DNA of 64,000 bases from contig OZ024855.1 in assembly GCA_964017155.1 (NCBI GenBank), positions 5,494,690-5,558,689 on the forward strand, in the 5' to 3' direction. Numbering within the stretch: the stretch's first letter is position 1; each line of letters starts with the position of its first letter. This DNA is from Oasisia sp. SBJ-2009 (lineage: Eukaryota > Annelida > Polychaeta > Sabellida > Siboglinidae). Both the position numbers and the translations under genes were made by a program. The notes below the pieces were generated by a model that ran no database searches, was not told the origin of the DNA, and saw nothing but the letters and a program-made list of their open reading frames with translations. This document shows positions 1-12,094 of the stretch, piece after piece.

Positions 1-138
1 TAGTCAAGTAATTTGTTTAATGTTAACTTAATTTACTGCGCTTAAAAGTACACGTCGTTAAGACAGTCTTGAATTTCTTTTTGAAATAGCTTTGAAAAGT
101 CTTGAATAGCCTTGGATTTCAGATGTGTACAGACCCTG
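1..138. mobile_element. MITE-2 (CAGGGTCCGTAC-ended family), right part
   Basis: Right half of the element found complete at 9467, 41429 and 56006. It ends in TGTACAGACCCTG. The left half lies outside the window. Confidence 0.7.
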
Positions 139-145
139 ATACATA

Positions 146-152
146 CATTCAT

Positions 153-240
<88 letters not shown>
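146..240. repeat. (CAGA)n microsatellite
   Basis: About 95 bp of almost pure CAGA tetranucleotide, ending about 50 nt before the acceptor of the first STT3B exon. It produces repetitive open frames on both strands that are not genes. Confidence 0.97.
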
Positions 241-241
<1 letters not shown>

Positions 242-292
242 GGAAGTCTCCATTCAACTGTGACATGAGTGACAGTGACACGTTTGCTGCAG

Positions 293-3200
293 GTTATGTG
301 GCGCCGTGGAGCGGTCGGTTCTACTCGCTGTGGGACACGGGCTATGCCAAGATCCACATCCCCATCATCGCGTCGGTGTCGGAGCACCAGCCCACGGCCT
401 GGACCTCCTTCTTCTTCGACCTTCACATCCTCATCTGTGTCTTCCCAGTAGGATTGTGGTATGTCATCAAGGACATCAATGACGCGCGTGTCTTCAGTGA
501 GTCACCTACAGCATCTCTCTGTCACCCCTTTGTGTTGATCAAGTTGTCAACATCCTGTCAACGTTGTATGTACGTAGTTGTCATGAGCCAGCCGGCGCTA
601 AGACAACGTCTGTATCAAAGTACACCCTGGTATATTGACTTGGATTTAGTGTTGGGAGCATTTTTAATGTTGCCGTTGTTTACCAATGCTTGTTAGTTGG
701 GATGCACACGTCTTGTGCTCGTTGTAGTTGTTTCCTGGAGTCATGTGGCAGGAAAAGAAAGAGTCGCGGACAGGCGTGAGATTCTTCCGTGGAACCGCAG
801 AAAGATGGGATTCTTCATTACTAGTCAAGATCGCCAAGCACAAGCACTAGCCGCTGATGCCATGGCAACCACCATAATCGATTAAAATGTATTATTTCTA
901 TGATCATTGTTACTTGCAAAGTGTTCCATTGCTTCTGCTTGTAATTATGCTTCGGACAGTTAAACTACAGTTAAACTACAAAACACTATTTGGGGACAGT
1001 CCAATTATTACAACCAAAGACAAAGTTCTATTATTCTACATGTAGAATATATACTTCTGCCCCAAACCTCGTTTTCGAGCGCGAGACTTACATGGTCTGT
1101 TGCATCGGATGAAGGTCAGGGCTAGTGTAGTTGCCCCCCCCCCCCCCCCACAACCCCCTGTGTTGCGAGGATGATGACCACTACGCCAGTTTGTCGTTGT
1201 GACATAGCACGCTGTTTGTTTCAGTTGTGCTCTACGCTCTCAGTGCTGTTTACTTCGCCGGGGTCATGGTGCGTCTCATGTTGACCTTGACCCCGTGCGT
1301 GTGCGTACTGGCAGCGATTGGCTTCTCGCGTACGTTCAACATCTACCTGAAGGACCCGAGTCGTGTAATTGGTGGCGAGAAGACGACAGAAGACAAGGAG
1401 AAGGATGAGAAGTATTATGACAAGGTGAGTGAGGTAGTGCAGTGGTTGGAAGGAGCACAGTGCCACCCAGGGCTTTATGCAGGATAAAATTATTCCCATT
1501 CACACATGTTTTGGTGGACACATGGATGTTAACTGTTAAGCTAGTTTACAAACTTGCACATGTGCCTGATGACCTGAAATGGGCTACAAACACACATATG
1601 ACACCATTTACACTCACTTTCAAGGTATAACTAACAATATCTACGGTTTCGGAAGATCTTATTTTTGCTCCTTCATTTTTTTACCCGTCCACCCATATTT
1701 CTGTTCTGCCCGTCCATATTCGTGTTTACCAGTCCAAATGATGGGTGGACGGGTCTCTACATAAAGCGATGGTGCGACCCAACTACACATAACACTTTTT
1801 TTTCATTTCAGTTACATTGTCAACATTTTCATATCTGTTATCACTATACCATTTTTCAATTACATTTGATCTATCCATCCAGTAACCTGTAGGCTTTGCA
1901 AAACGTCTGGTAAGCCGACCAAACAAGAATGCTAAATAGTGGGCTTGAACATCCTGTGGTCTATTTTGTTGAAATTCTGCCCCAAAAAGTGTTACTCTGA
2001 TAGAAACATAACGTAAAGTTTGTAAAATAGCAGCTGTTTGCGGGAATCTTTTATGACATGTCATGCAGCAACGGTGATTTAATTCACATGTGTAACTGTT
2101 CTCAACATTTTGGGCAAAGACAGCTTGATGGAGGTCGTGAACGCACTTTTTTTAATATGCAAGATCACTGCTGCCAACCTGCCATGCTCCAGATAAAAAT
2201 TCACCTGTTAGGCAGAAATATATCTGTACAATACTGTATGTGACGATACCATAAATATCAACTCGTGTTCTCGCCAACGTTTCTGCTGCATTTACCATGC
2301 CAGGTTACAGACAGTAACACGGATGCCAAAGGGACAGTAGCTATCAGCACTAGTTCAGGTAGTGGAGGTGGAGGTGGGAAGGGTAAGAACAAAAAGGGTA
2401 AACAACAACCACAGTCAAATCGCACCCCTCCAGAAGCGAACGAGAGCAACCGAGTCGTCGAGGTACTTGGTTGGTTAAATACGTAAACAATTTTGTTCTT
2501 TTAAAATTATCACGTTTTGATTGATTAATTATATTTATTTTGGTTCTTTTGAAGTTTTTTGTTTCTGTTGTTTTCAGGCTTTTGAAAACCTGAATGTGTT
2601 TAGTGAAATCTTGTTGATCCGCTTGCTACTAATACTGTTAGATTAATCTGATGCTAGATTTCTGGTAAGATATGTAAGATGCAACAGTGCAACTACATAA
2701 GTATGATGCTATTAAGTTTCCTGATACATCTGGTGATTGGGATGAAGACAGGTTTAGTGTGGTTAACCATACCACAGGTGGCCAGTCTTTCATGGCCAGT
2801 GTTGTTACATGCATGTGGGCCATTGTGGGCAAGAGAAAAGTGACTAGCCACTCACATCCATTCTTGTTACTCTAGGGTATCCTCACCATGGGTCTTTTAA
2901 CATCGGCCAATGAAATTACCCATGAAGAGGTATAATTTTTTGGGGTAATTTCAGCCACATGGTGCTCATGTTACATGCAATGTTTCGGGTGCAAATGGGT
3001 CATTATATTGGGATTCCCTCAAGTTGGGTATCCGTCTTTAATTTGGTTCAGGTATTTGCGCCGTTCCCACAACTGATGCAGTAGTGACTGGTGAAGTCAA
3101 TTGCTATAACTGAGTAGTTAGACTCCACGAAATCCACAGCTTTATTGAGATGACCGACTAGAAGTACACTAGCGTAAATAGCACAACGACACTTGGCTTG

Positions 3201-6200
3201 CGTTGAAGCTCTAGGGGATAAGAGAAAGGTGATTGGTCATTTATGTCCACTCTTGCTATTCCACCAGGTTGGCTAGACAAAGGTGACCGGTCATGCCTGT
3301 TCACTCGCAAAACAGACTCATGTCCACTCTTACTCTGGGTGACAAAACAAGCGACCGATTACTCGTGTTCACTCTTGTCACTCGGGGTGACAAAACAAAT
3401 GAACAGTCACTAATGTCCACTACTGTCCCTGCATGTGGACAAGACAAATGTGACTGGGATTCACGTCCACTCGTTTACTCCAGGTGACATACCAAATGAC
3501 TGGTTACTCATAGCCACTCTTACTTACTCCATGTGACAAAACAAGTGACTGGTCACTTATGTCCAGGCCTTTATGCAGGATAAAATTATTGCCAGTCACA
3601 CATGTTTTGGTGGACACATGGATGTTAACTGTTAAGCAAGTTGACAAACTTTCAAATGTGCCTGATGTCCTGAAGTGGACTACAAACACACATATGACAC
3701 CATTTACACTCACTTTTCAAGGCATAACTAACAATATCTATGGTTTTGGAAGACCTTTTATTTGCTCCTTCATTTTTTTACCCGTCCACCCATATATTTC
3801 TACCCGTCCATATTCGGTTTTACCCATCCAAATGACAGGTGGACGGGTCTTACATAAAGCTATGGATGCTCATGTCCACTACTGTCCTTGCAGGTGGACA
3901 AGACAAATGTGACTGGGATTCATGTCCACTCATTTACTCCAGGTGACAAACCAAATGACTGGTCACCATAGATATAACTCTGTGCTGGTCACTCATGTCC
4001 ACTACTATCCTGCAGGTGGGCAAGACAAAGAAGGTGCGAGAGGAGAAGCCGAAGGATGCGGATGACATCGGGATGAACATCAAGAGTGTGGTGGTGGTGG
4101 TCATGCTCATGCTGCTCATGCTGCTGGCCGTCCACTGCACCTGGGTTACCAGCAACGCCTACTCCAGTCCCAGCATCGTACTCGCCTCGTACGGACAGGG
4201 AGGGTGAGTCGAAACATGGTTAATAATAATAATAACTTTATTGTCCAGTTCATAGAGTGGAAATACATTTTGCACTTTGGAGGTTGCATAAAAACACAAT
4301 ATATAAATCATGTAGTAAAGCATGTATACAGTAAAATAAAGCATGTAAATGTTAGCTAAAAATGTAAATATAATATATATTGGAATAAATAAATATACTA
4401 CAACAATATGGTAATATTATAATAAGATAAATTAATTAATTAATAAAGATGATAACATTGCATTGGCAGTGGTAGAGAATGTGATAGTTCAAGGATTATT
4501 TTTTGTGAGGCTGATTCAGATACTTGACCCACTTTGTTGCCACTGGTCAGGGAAATTCAAGGTCAGGGAAAAGTCAGTGAATTTTGTGCTGGGTCAGGTA
4601 AATTAGAAATTTTAAGAAAAGTCGGAAATACAGGAAAATTCCTTGAAAGTCGGGGAAATTTGACTTTCTCGTGTCATATGTGTAACGCCGCTATGCAGCG
4701 AACTCGAATTCATTACGGGTAACGATCCCGTGAAACAATGTTGATACCACAAGCATATGCTGTTAAAAATGTGGATACCATACGTTCTTCAGTTGGCTGT
4801 TGTAATAATGCCATAGCTGTTCTTTTGGCGATTTTAACATAGTTAATTACTAATTATATGTACATCGCGCATACATTTTCATGATTATTCAGCCGGCATG
4901 GTCACGGAAAATGAAACTTTGAGTCAGGGAAAAGTCACGGAATTTTGAAAGCTTCCATGAGTGGCAACCCTGTAAACGGCCGCAACTGGTTTGCGTTAAG
5001 GCTCTGGAGAGGCACTTTTGTTTGCTTCAGGGTGGCTAGTTCTAGCTAAGTAGTTTATATGGGTTGGGGAAAATGATTGCTTGAGGTGGGTGGTGGCAAA
5101 ACAAAACTGCATCTCCATGGAGAAGTACGGTAATTTCTTGAATAGCTCTCATTGTGGGTCTGCATTTTTATCCAAATGTATCATGTGTCAAATAATTAAT
5201 AAGCTAGTGTAGTAAAACAAATTTATGAATTCAGTCAATTTAATGAAAAATGTTGTTTAAATGGTTGAACAATTAATTTTGGTTGCTATATGCACCTGGT
5301 AATTTGCAGTGGTTTCTGTATCTTTGCAATGAATCTTGGGTATTATTTATTTTGAAGTACATACATAGACGTTTCCTAGTAATTCTCAGGAGTGCCATTG
5401 GCAAGCTGATTTTGCTGGTCAGGGTTATTGGTTTTATTTATTTAGTGTCTTTGTCACAGAACACGTACGATCCTGGACGACTTCCGTGAGGCGTACTACT
5501 GGCTACGACAGAATACAGACGACAAGGCACGCGTGATGTCATGGTGGGACTACGGCTATCAGATAGCAGGCATGGGCAACCGAACCACGCTCGTGGACAA
5601 CAACACGTGGAATAACAGTCACATCGCCATGGTCAGCACTGCACCTTGTTATGTATCATAATAACAGTCACATCGCCATGGTCAGCACTGCACCTTGTCG
5701 TGTATCATAATAACAGTCACATCGCCATGGTCAGCATTGCACCTTGTTGTGTATCATAATAACAGTCACATCGCCATGGTCAGCATTGCACCTTGTTATG
5801 TATCATAATAACAGTCACATCGCCATGGTCAGCACTGCACCTTGTTATGTATCATAATAACAGTCACATCGCCATGGTCAGCACTGCACCTTGTTATGTA
5901 TCATAATAACAGTCACATCGCCATGGTCAGCACTGCACCTTGTTATGTATCATAATAACAGTCACATCGCCATGGTCAGCATTGCACCTTGTTGTGTATC
6001 ATAATAACAGTCACATCGCCATGGTCAGCACTGCACCTTGTTGTGTATCATAATAACAGTCACATCGCCATGGTCAGCACTGCACCTTGTTGTGTATCAT
6101 GATAACAGTCACATCGCCATGGTCAGCACTGCACCTTGTTGTGTATCATGATAACAGTCACATCGCCATGGTCAGCATTGCACCTTGTTGTGTATCATGA

Positions 6201-8540
6201 TAACAGTCACATCGCCATGGTCAGCACTGCACCTTGTTATGTATCATGATAACAGTCACATCGCCATGGTCAGCATTGCACCTTGTTATGTATCATGATA
6301 ACAGTCACATCGCCATGGTCAGCATTGCACCTTGTTATGTATCATGATAACAGTCACATCGCCATGGTCAGCATTGCACCTTGTTATGTATCATGATAAC
6401 AGTCACATCGCCATGGTCAGCATTGCACCTTGTTATGTATCATAATAACAGTCACATCGCCATGGTCAGCATTGCACCTTGTTGTGTATCATGATAACAG
6501 TCACATCGCCATGGTCAGCATTGCACCTTGTTGTGTATCATGATAACAGTCACATCGCCATGGTCAGCACTGCACCTTGTTGTGTATCATGATAACAGTC
6601 ACATCGCCATGGTCAGCATTGCACCTTGTTGTGTATCATAATAACAGTCACATCGCCATGGTCAGCATTGCACCTTGTTGTGTATCATAATAACAGTCAC
6701 ATCGCCATGGTCAGCATTGCACCTTGTTGTGTATCATAATAACAGTCACATCGCCATGGTCAGCATTGCACCTTGTTGTGTATCATAATAACAGTCACAT
6801 CGCCATGGTCAGCATTGCACCTTGTTATGTATCATAATAACAGTCACATCGCCATGGTCAGCACTGCACCTTGTTATGTATCATAATAACAGTCACATCG
6901 CCATGGTCAGCACTGCACCTTGTTATGTATCATAATAACAGTCACATCGCCATGGTCAGCACTGCACCTTGTTATGTATCATAATAACAGTCACATCGCC
7001 ATGGTCAGCACTGCACCTTGTTATGTATCATAATAACAGTCACATCGCCATGGTCAGCACTGCACCTTGTTGTGTATCATAATAACAGTCACATCGCCAT
7101 GGTCAGCACTGCACCTTGTTGTGTATCATAATAACAGTCACATCGCCATGGTCAGCACTGCACCTTGTTGTGTATCATGATAACAGTCACATCGCCATGG
7201 TCAGCACTGCACCTTGTTGTGTATCATGATAACAGTCACATCGCCATGGTCAGCATTGCACCTTGTTGTGTATCATGATAACAGTCACATCGCCATGGTC
7301 AGCACTGCACCTTGTTATGTATCATAATAACAGTCACATCGCCATGGTCAGCACTGCACCTTGTTATGTATCATAATAACAGTCACATCGCCATGGTCAG
7401 CACTGCACCTTGTTGTGTATCATAATAACAGTCACATCGCCATGGTCAGCACTGCACCTTGTTGTGTATCATAATAACAGTCACATCGCCATGGTCAGCA
7501 CTGCACCTTGTTATGTATCATAATAACAGTCACATCGCCATGGTCAGCACTGCACCTTGTTATGTATCATAATAACAGTCACATCGCCATGGTCAGCACT
7601 GCACCTTGTTATGTATCATAATAACAGTCACATCGCCATGGTCAGCACTGCACCTTGTTATGTATCATGATAACAGTCACATCGCCATGGTCAGCACTGC
7701 ACCTTGTTATGTATCATGATAACAGTCACATCGCCATGGTCAGCACTGCACCTTGTTATGTATCATGATAACAGTCACATCGCCATGGTCAGCACTGCAC
7801 CTTGTTATGTATCATGATAACAGTCACATCGCCATGGTCAGCATTGCACCTTGTTATGTATCATGATAACAGTCACATCGCCATGGTCAGCACTGCGCCT
7901 TGTTGTGTATCATGATAACAGTCACATCGCCATGGTCAGCACTGCAACTTGTCATGTATCATAATAACACTGTATTCAAATGTGTGCTTTTTTACATTCC
8001 TAGTCATGATAAATGTCACAATTGTTGTGTATTATGCCTCTTTGTTCTGGTTTGACAAGTTTTATGAGCCGTAGAAACTGTACTGTTATCGATCTAAAAA
8101 AACTTCCAGTTTGTAATATTATAATGAATAAGTATAATGTACATGAAAGAAAACTTACTTGTTTTTTGTATTTGTAATGATGCTGTCTATTGTGGCCAGG
8201 TTGGCATGGCGATGTCATCGAATGAAAGTGCCGCGTATGAGATCATGCGTCTACTCGATGTCAACTACGTCCTTGTCATCTTTGGTGGAGTGATTGGGTA
8301 CTCAGGCGATGACATCAACAAGTTCCTGTGGATGGTCCGCATCGCTGAGGGCGAACATCCCGGCATTATTCGTGTATGTAAATAACTAGATATATATATA
8401 ATATATACAGTCATGCCTTGATAATCAGTTGTTTTGTAATCCACATGTTTTGTGTAATAAGGTGTCTCGCTAATCCACATGTTTCATTTATATGACCAAA
8501 ACATTGGGAACTAAACTATGCAGATAAACGCGATGTATCG

Positions 8541-8577
<37 letters not shown>

Positions 8578-11500
8578 GGTGGGTGGGTGGTGGTGTTGTA
8601 TGTGTGTGTACAATATTAAAAACAGGTGTACCGGCGGGTAGTAATTGAACGTAATTGAAAACTATTTTCAGTAATTGACACTTGTGAAGCTTATGGTGCC
8701 ATGGCAGATAATTAACTGATGGCATCCTGACAATATACATCAGTTTTATTATTGTTTAGGTTTGGGCAGTGCTCTTTCACTGAAATTGTTCTGTCCTTAT
8801 GGTGTTAATACATAAAAAAAATTCATTATATTGTCTGTCCATTTATCAGTTCCTATCTGATAGCTCCAAAATTACGCATCCGCAAACTTTCCAAAAACAA
8901 ATCCACAAATAACTGAAACATGTCATTAAGCCTACTCCACATTTGCAGACCTTGCGGAGCCTAAATTTATGTCCAATTCAACCAGAATAAAGTTTATATT
9001 TTAAAGAAATAATTGCTTTACAAATCTGGGATACCCACAATTCTGAATGAAGTGAAATATTGAAACTATTGGTGAGAAGGTTTTGTTAGGTCATGCATAG
9101 CAAGTATGTCCAGTCCCAGCGTTGTTTGACTGCTGAAACAATATAGCCAGTATTGTTTCCTTTAGACAATTTTGATTTATATTTTAAAAGATTCATGTAC
9201 TTTGTACACTGTCAGCATGGTAACCTAGTGTACACAACAGTAGACTCTCAGTTGAGAGGATCAAGTTGAACCATCTTGCTATGCAAAGATCTGTTTTGTT
9301 TTCTCCACACTGCCTCAGTTCTCTCTGCTGTATACAAGAGTACCTGGCAGTTGTGGATGTAGTAGTTACAGTGTGGCTGAACACTTCCCAGATACACTGC
9401 TGACGGTGTTTGAATGCAGTGTTTACCAGGTTGTGTAGAGTAATGTGCTTTGAGCAGTCTGAAAAGCAGGGTCCGTACGGGGTCTTGAAAAGCCTTGAAT
9501 TTGATTGTGGTCAGTAAAATATTGTTTTGACTCAAATGTTGTGACGAATAACAGCCAAAAAAGGAAAAGCCTATGCACAAAAATAACTCAAGTGCACCTT
9601 GGGCAATCGGCATTTCATTGTGGTAGGTGCCATTGTTTTCTTGGCCGAGTAAAAGTGCAAATTTTATTGTTAACTTAATTTACTGCGTTTAGGGGCGCAC
9701 ATGTCGTTAAAATAGTCTTGAATTTCTTTTTCAAACAGCCTTGAAAAGTCTTGAATAGCCTTGAATTTCAAATGTCCAGATATGTACGTACCCTGGAAAA
9801 GGTAGATATTGTGATGTGTAAGAACTGGCGTTTGACCCTTGCAGGAGTCGGACTACTTCACACCCCAGGGTGAGTTCAGGGTGGACGCAGCTGGTTCCCA
9901 CACCCTCCTCAACTGCCTCATGTACAAACTCTGCTACTACCGCTTCGGACAGATACAGGTGAGTGTCACACCGAATAGTTAGGGTTGTCACAATTGATGT
10001 ATCAGTGTATCATGATGGACAGCCTTCCGTAGATATAGGCATTTATTTCAGGCTTATGAATGTGTATCATGTAGCAAAAGTATACTCATTGTGGTACTTA
10101 TACTGTTGCTTCTCCTGAAATTTTAACTTAACTTAATAATTGTATAAATATATTTTTAAACAAAATTGGACGCATTCAATTGTAAATATAATTTTTAATG
10201 ATATCTTAGTCCTCTTATAATGTATGTTTACTAATTTAAATTTATTTTTAGAAGATAATTTATATATATATTTATATATGTTAAACAATTTTAAAGGACA
10301 TTATATATATTTATTTATTTATTAACTAATTTACACCACAATTATTGTTAAATAAATGATCTATTATTTTAATTTTGTATTCATTTATTATATTAAAATA
10401 AAAAACATCTTTCATTTTAACGAACAAATTGTGTACAATGTATATCTTATATCTGTGTCTTATATTTATTTGCCATATTTCATTTTATTGTATATATAGG
10501 CACTATATGAGTCAACGCCAGACTACATTCCAATTCATCATGTAATGCACGTTGAATATGGCAATAAACTTTATTATTATTATTCAAACAAAGACACCTT
10601 AGCCAATGCATGAAATTGATTTTACATTCTGCACACAAAGCAAACGTAACGTAATGCTTATTAACCCTCTACTTGCCAGTTTGACCACCACACGCCGCCT
10701 GGCTTTGACCGCACAAGAAACGTTGAGATTGGCAACAAGAACTTTGACCTGACCTACTTGGAGGAGGCGTACACAACCGAGCACTGGCTCGTGAGGATCT
10801 ACCGTGTCAAGGATCTCTTCAACCGCGAGCGGTCGGCGACAGCGAAGAAACGTTCCATCAGACGAGTGAGCCAGGGACGGGTGAGTGACTCTACAGTGTA
10901 GCTTCTTTACCCTTTTAGACCTTATATACTACTCAAAATTTGCTAAGGATCACACAGTGTTTGTAATGGAACAATCTTGGAAATGGCAGCCATCTAGAGA
11001 CTCATTGGAAGCATGAGACGCCGTTACCAGGCTGTGATTGCATCATGTGGGTCACACACAAGCTACTGACAGTTGTTGCTGCTGGTAATTGAACTGATTG
11101 GGACATTTTCATGACTGAGTAACATTCTGAAACCTCCATTTTGGGGGGTCTGGGGAAAACCTCCATTTGGGGGGGTCTGTTTCTTAGATGACAGAACGCA
11201 TGATACCTATTGTTCACATTTGGTATATAGCGATGAAATTCAGGAAATAAACATCACCTCGAATACATGCTGTTTTTAGTTTTTGTGTGATACACATGCC
11301 GTAAAATATAATACTGCCCTAAATAGTGATCCCTAGCAAAATGTGAGTAGTATATCATTTTATGAAATGCCTTCAGAATCTTTGTAGGGCGCAAACAAAA
11401 TCACCAAGATATGGGTGCAGATAGTTCTTTTGCTTTTTTAACTGACTGGTTTCTAACCTTATAAGCTGTCATTGTCTTAATGATAACAGAATTCCATACA

Positions 11501-12094
11501 AGACGATACCGAATGTACTAGTGAATGTTTCAATGAAACATGCAAATCCGTCTGGGTGTGTTGTGATAGAAAGCCTGATCTAACAGTTTGCTTCTCTCTG
11601 AACTGGGAACATTTATTTGCATTGCTTTCTTACTAGTATATTTCAGATAAACATTTATCATTATTAATTATGTAGTTTCTGGGTTTTTTTTCTAGTTGAT
11701 TTTATTTGCAAATGGTTAGTTTATATGAAATGTTTAGTTGTATAGACCCAAACAATTGCCTGAAATTTTCCTGAAAGGTATAACAATTAAACGATAGCAT
11801 TTCAGGAGGAGCGTGACCACTTAATAAATATCTCTTTTAACAGGCTGTTTTGCAACAGCTTTGTTAAATTACAGAATAATATATAATGGAAACATATTTG
11901 TACTCTGTTTAATGTCAGTTTACATGGCAATTTGAGGAGTTTGTTAATTTGAAAATAAGATTAACAAAGGGGACTGCATCATTTTCTTCACCTGTGTAAC
12001 GCTGTTACAGCTAACACGACGAAAGAAGGGTGTAATCAAGAACCAGCCCAAGGTGGTGAAGGGTCTGAAACCCAAGTCAAAGCGCTCCAGATAA
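293..12094 (+). CDS. STT3B: STT3B, catalytic subunit of oligosaccharyltransferase (3' nine exons; 5' part outside window)
   Basis: STT3 transfers the lipid-linked oligosaccharide to Asn in N-x-S/T sequons in the ER lumen. Exons: 293-496, 1225-1424, 2304-2462, 4016-4203, 5460-5631, 8200-8373, 9845-9958, 10680-10880, 12011-12094, all in frame (about 498 codons). Visible motifs: the SVSEHQP loop in the first exon; transmembrane segments around [20 protein letters not shown] and [25 protein letters not shown] catalytic signature and [11 protein letters not shown] in the 5460 exon; [20 protein letters not shown] in the 8200 exon. The paralogue is STT3B rather than STT3A from [42 protein letters not shown] and the Lys/Arg-rich tail after [11 protein letters not shown]3A ends soon after that point. 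The 2304 exon inserts a Gly run followed by Lys-rich sequence into the loop that is acidic in vertebrate STT3B. The phase-1 start of the first exon shows that upstream coding exons exist. The stop TAA is at 12092-12094. Confidence 0.95.
1470..1770 (+). mobile_element. MITE-1 (GCTTTATG-ended family)
   Basis: About 300 bp from GGGCTTTATGCAGGATAAAA to GGTCTCTACATAAAGC, with imperfect inverted ends. Flanks AGTGCCACC and GGTGCGACC match at 7 of 9 positions. It lies in the STT3B intron after the exon ending at 1424. Confidence 0.75.
3240..4015 (+). repeat. Degenerate repeat containing copies of the STT3B 4016 acceptor
   Basis: Blocks at about 3414-3508 and 3866-3965 resemble the real junction CCACTACTATCCTGCAG|GTGGGCAAGACAAA. 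Related TCACTCATGTCCACT and GGTGACAAAACAA phrases fill the rest. A MITE-1 copy (3566-3863) is inserted in it. Confidence 0.75.
3566..3863 (+). mobile_element. MITE-1 copy
   Basis: Very similar to the 1470 copy over its whole length. It is inserted within the degenerate acceptor-derived repeat upstream of the STT3B 4016 exon. Confidence 0.8.
4216..4330. other. Possible LINE/SINE tail
   Basis: AATAATAATAACTTTATTGTCCAG followed by AT-rich sequence resembles the reverse of the TTATTATT tails of LINE-dependent retroposons. Similar AATAAACTTTATTATTATT at 10562 and AATAATAATAAGAACATTTA at 55157 may be the same class. No body could be defined. Confidence 0.3.
4535..4972. mobile_element. MITE-like element with GTTGCCACT ends
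   Basis: Left end GTTGCCACTGGTCAGGGAAA and right end AGTGGCAACCCTG form inverted repeats. The interior is a series of GTCAGGGAAAAGTC-like imperfect repeats. It resembles hAT-type non-autonomous elements; no target duplication was established. Confidence 0.5.
5611..7962 (+). repeat. 49-bp minisatellite, 48 units, made of STT3B exon end plus 5' splice site
   Basis: The array spans exactly 48 x 49 bp. Each unit holds the last 21 coding nucleotides of the 5460-5631 exon (NNSHIAM), the donor GTCAGC and 22 nt of intron. Units differ only at a few positions (CACTG/CATTG, TTATG/TTGTG, ATAAT/ATGAT). The first unit is the real exon end; the rest are intronic. Confidence 0.97.
8541..8590. repeat. (GT)n followed by (GGGT)n
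   Basis: About 28 bp of GT repeat then five GGGT units, in STT3B intron 8374-9844. The GGGT run could form a G-quadruplex on the transcribed-sense strand. Confidence 0.9.
9325..9460 (+). mobile_element. SINE-1 fragment
   Basis: Body and tail elements GAGTACCTGGCAGT, GTGGCTGAACACTTCCCAGA and AATGTGCTTTGAGCAGTC match SINE-1 loosely. The 5' head is missing. It lies immediately left of the MITE-2 copy at 9467. Confidence 0.45.
9467..9795. mobile_element. MITE-2 copy with 6-bp target duplication
   Basis: Starts CAGGGTCCGTACGGGG and ends CGTACCCTG, flanked by GAAAAG on both sides (9461-9466 and 9796-9801). It has no coding capacity. It sits in the STT3B intron 8374-9844, ending 49 nt before the next exon. 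Confidence 0.8.
9959..10679. other. AT-rich STT3B intron
   Basis: Mostly A/T low-complexity sequence with runs of TATATTTA; no gene or defined element seen apart from the possible retroposon tail near 10562. Confidence 0.6.

Noticed and set aside
42..696. Open frames on both strands reading through the CAGA repeat
   Set aside because: They are products of a tetranucleotide repeat; only 293-496 on the plus strand is coding, as an STT3B exon.
5611..7962. CRISPR-like array
   Set aside because: There are no spacers (units are contiguous copies), the period starts inside an exon, and the sequence is animal nuclear DNA.
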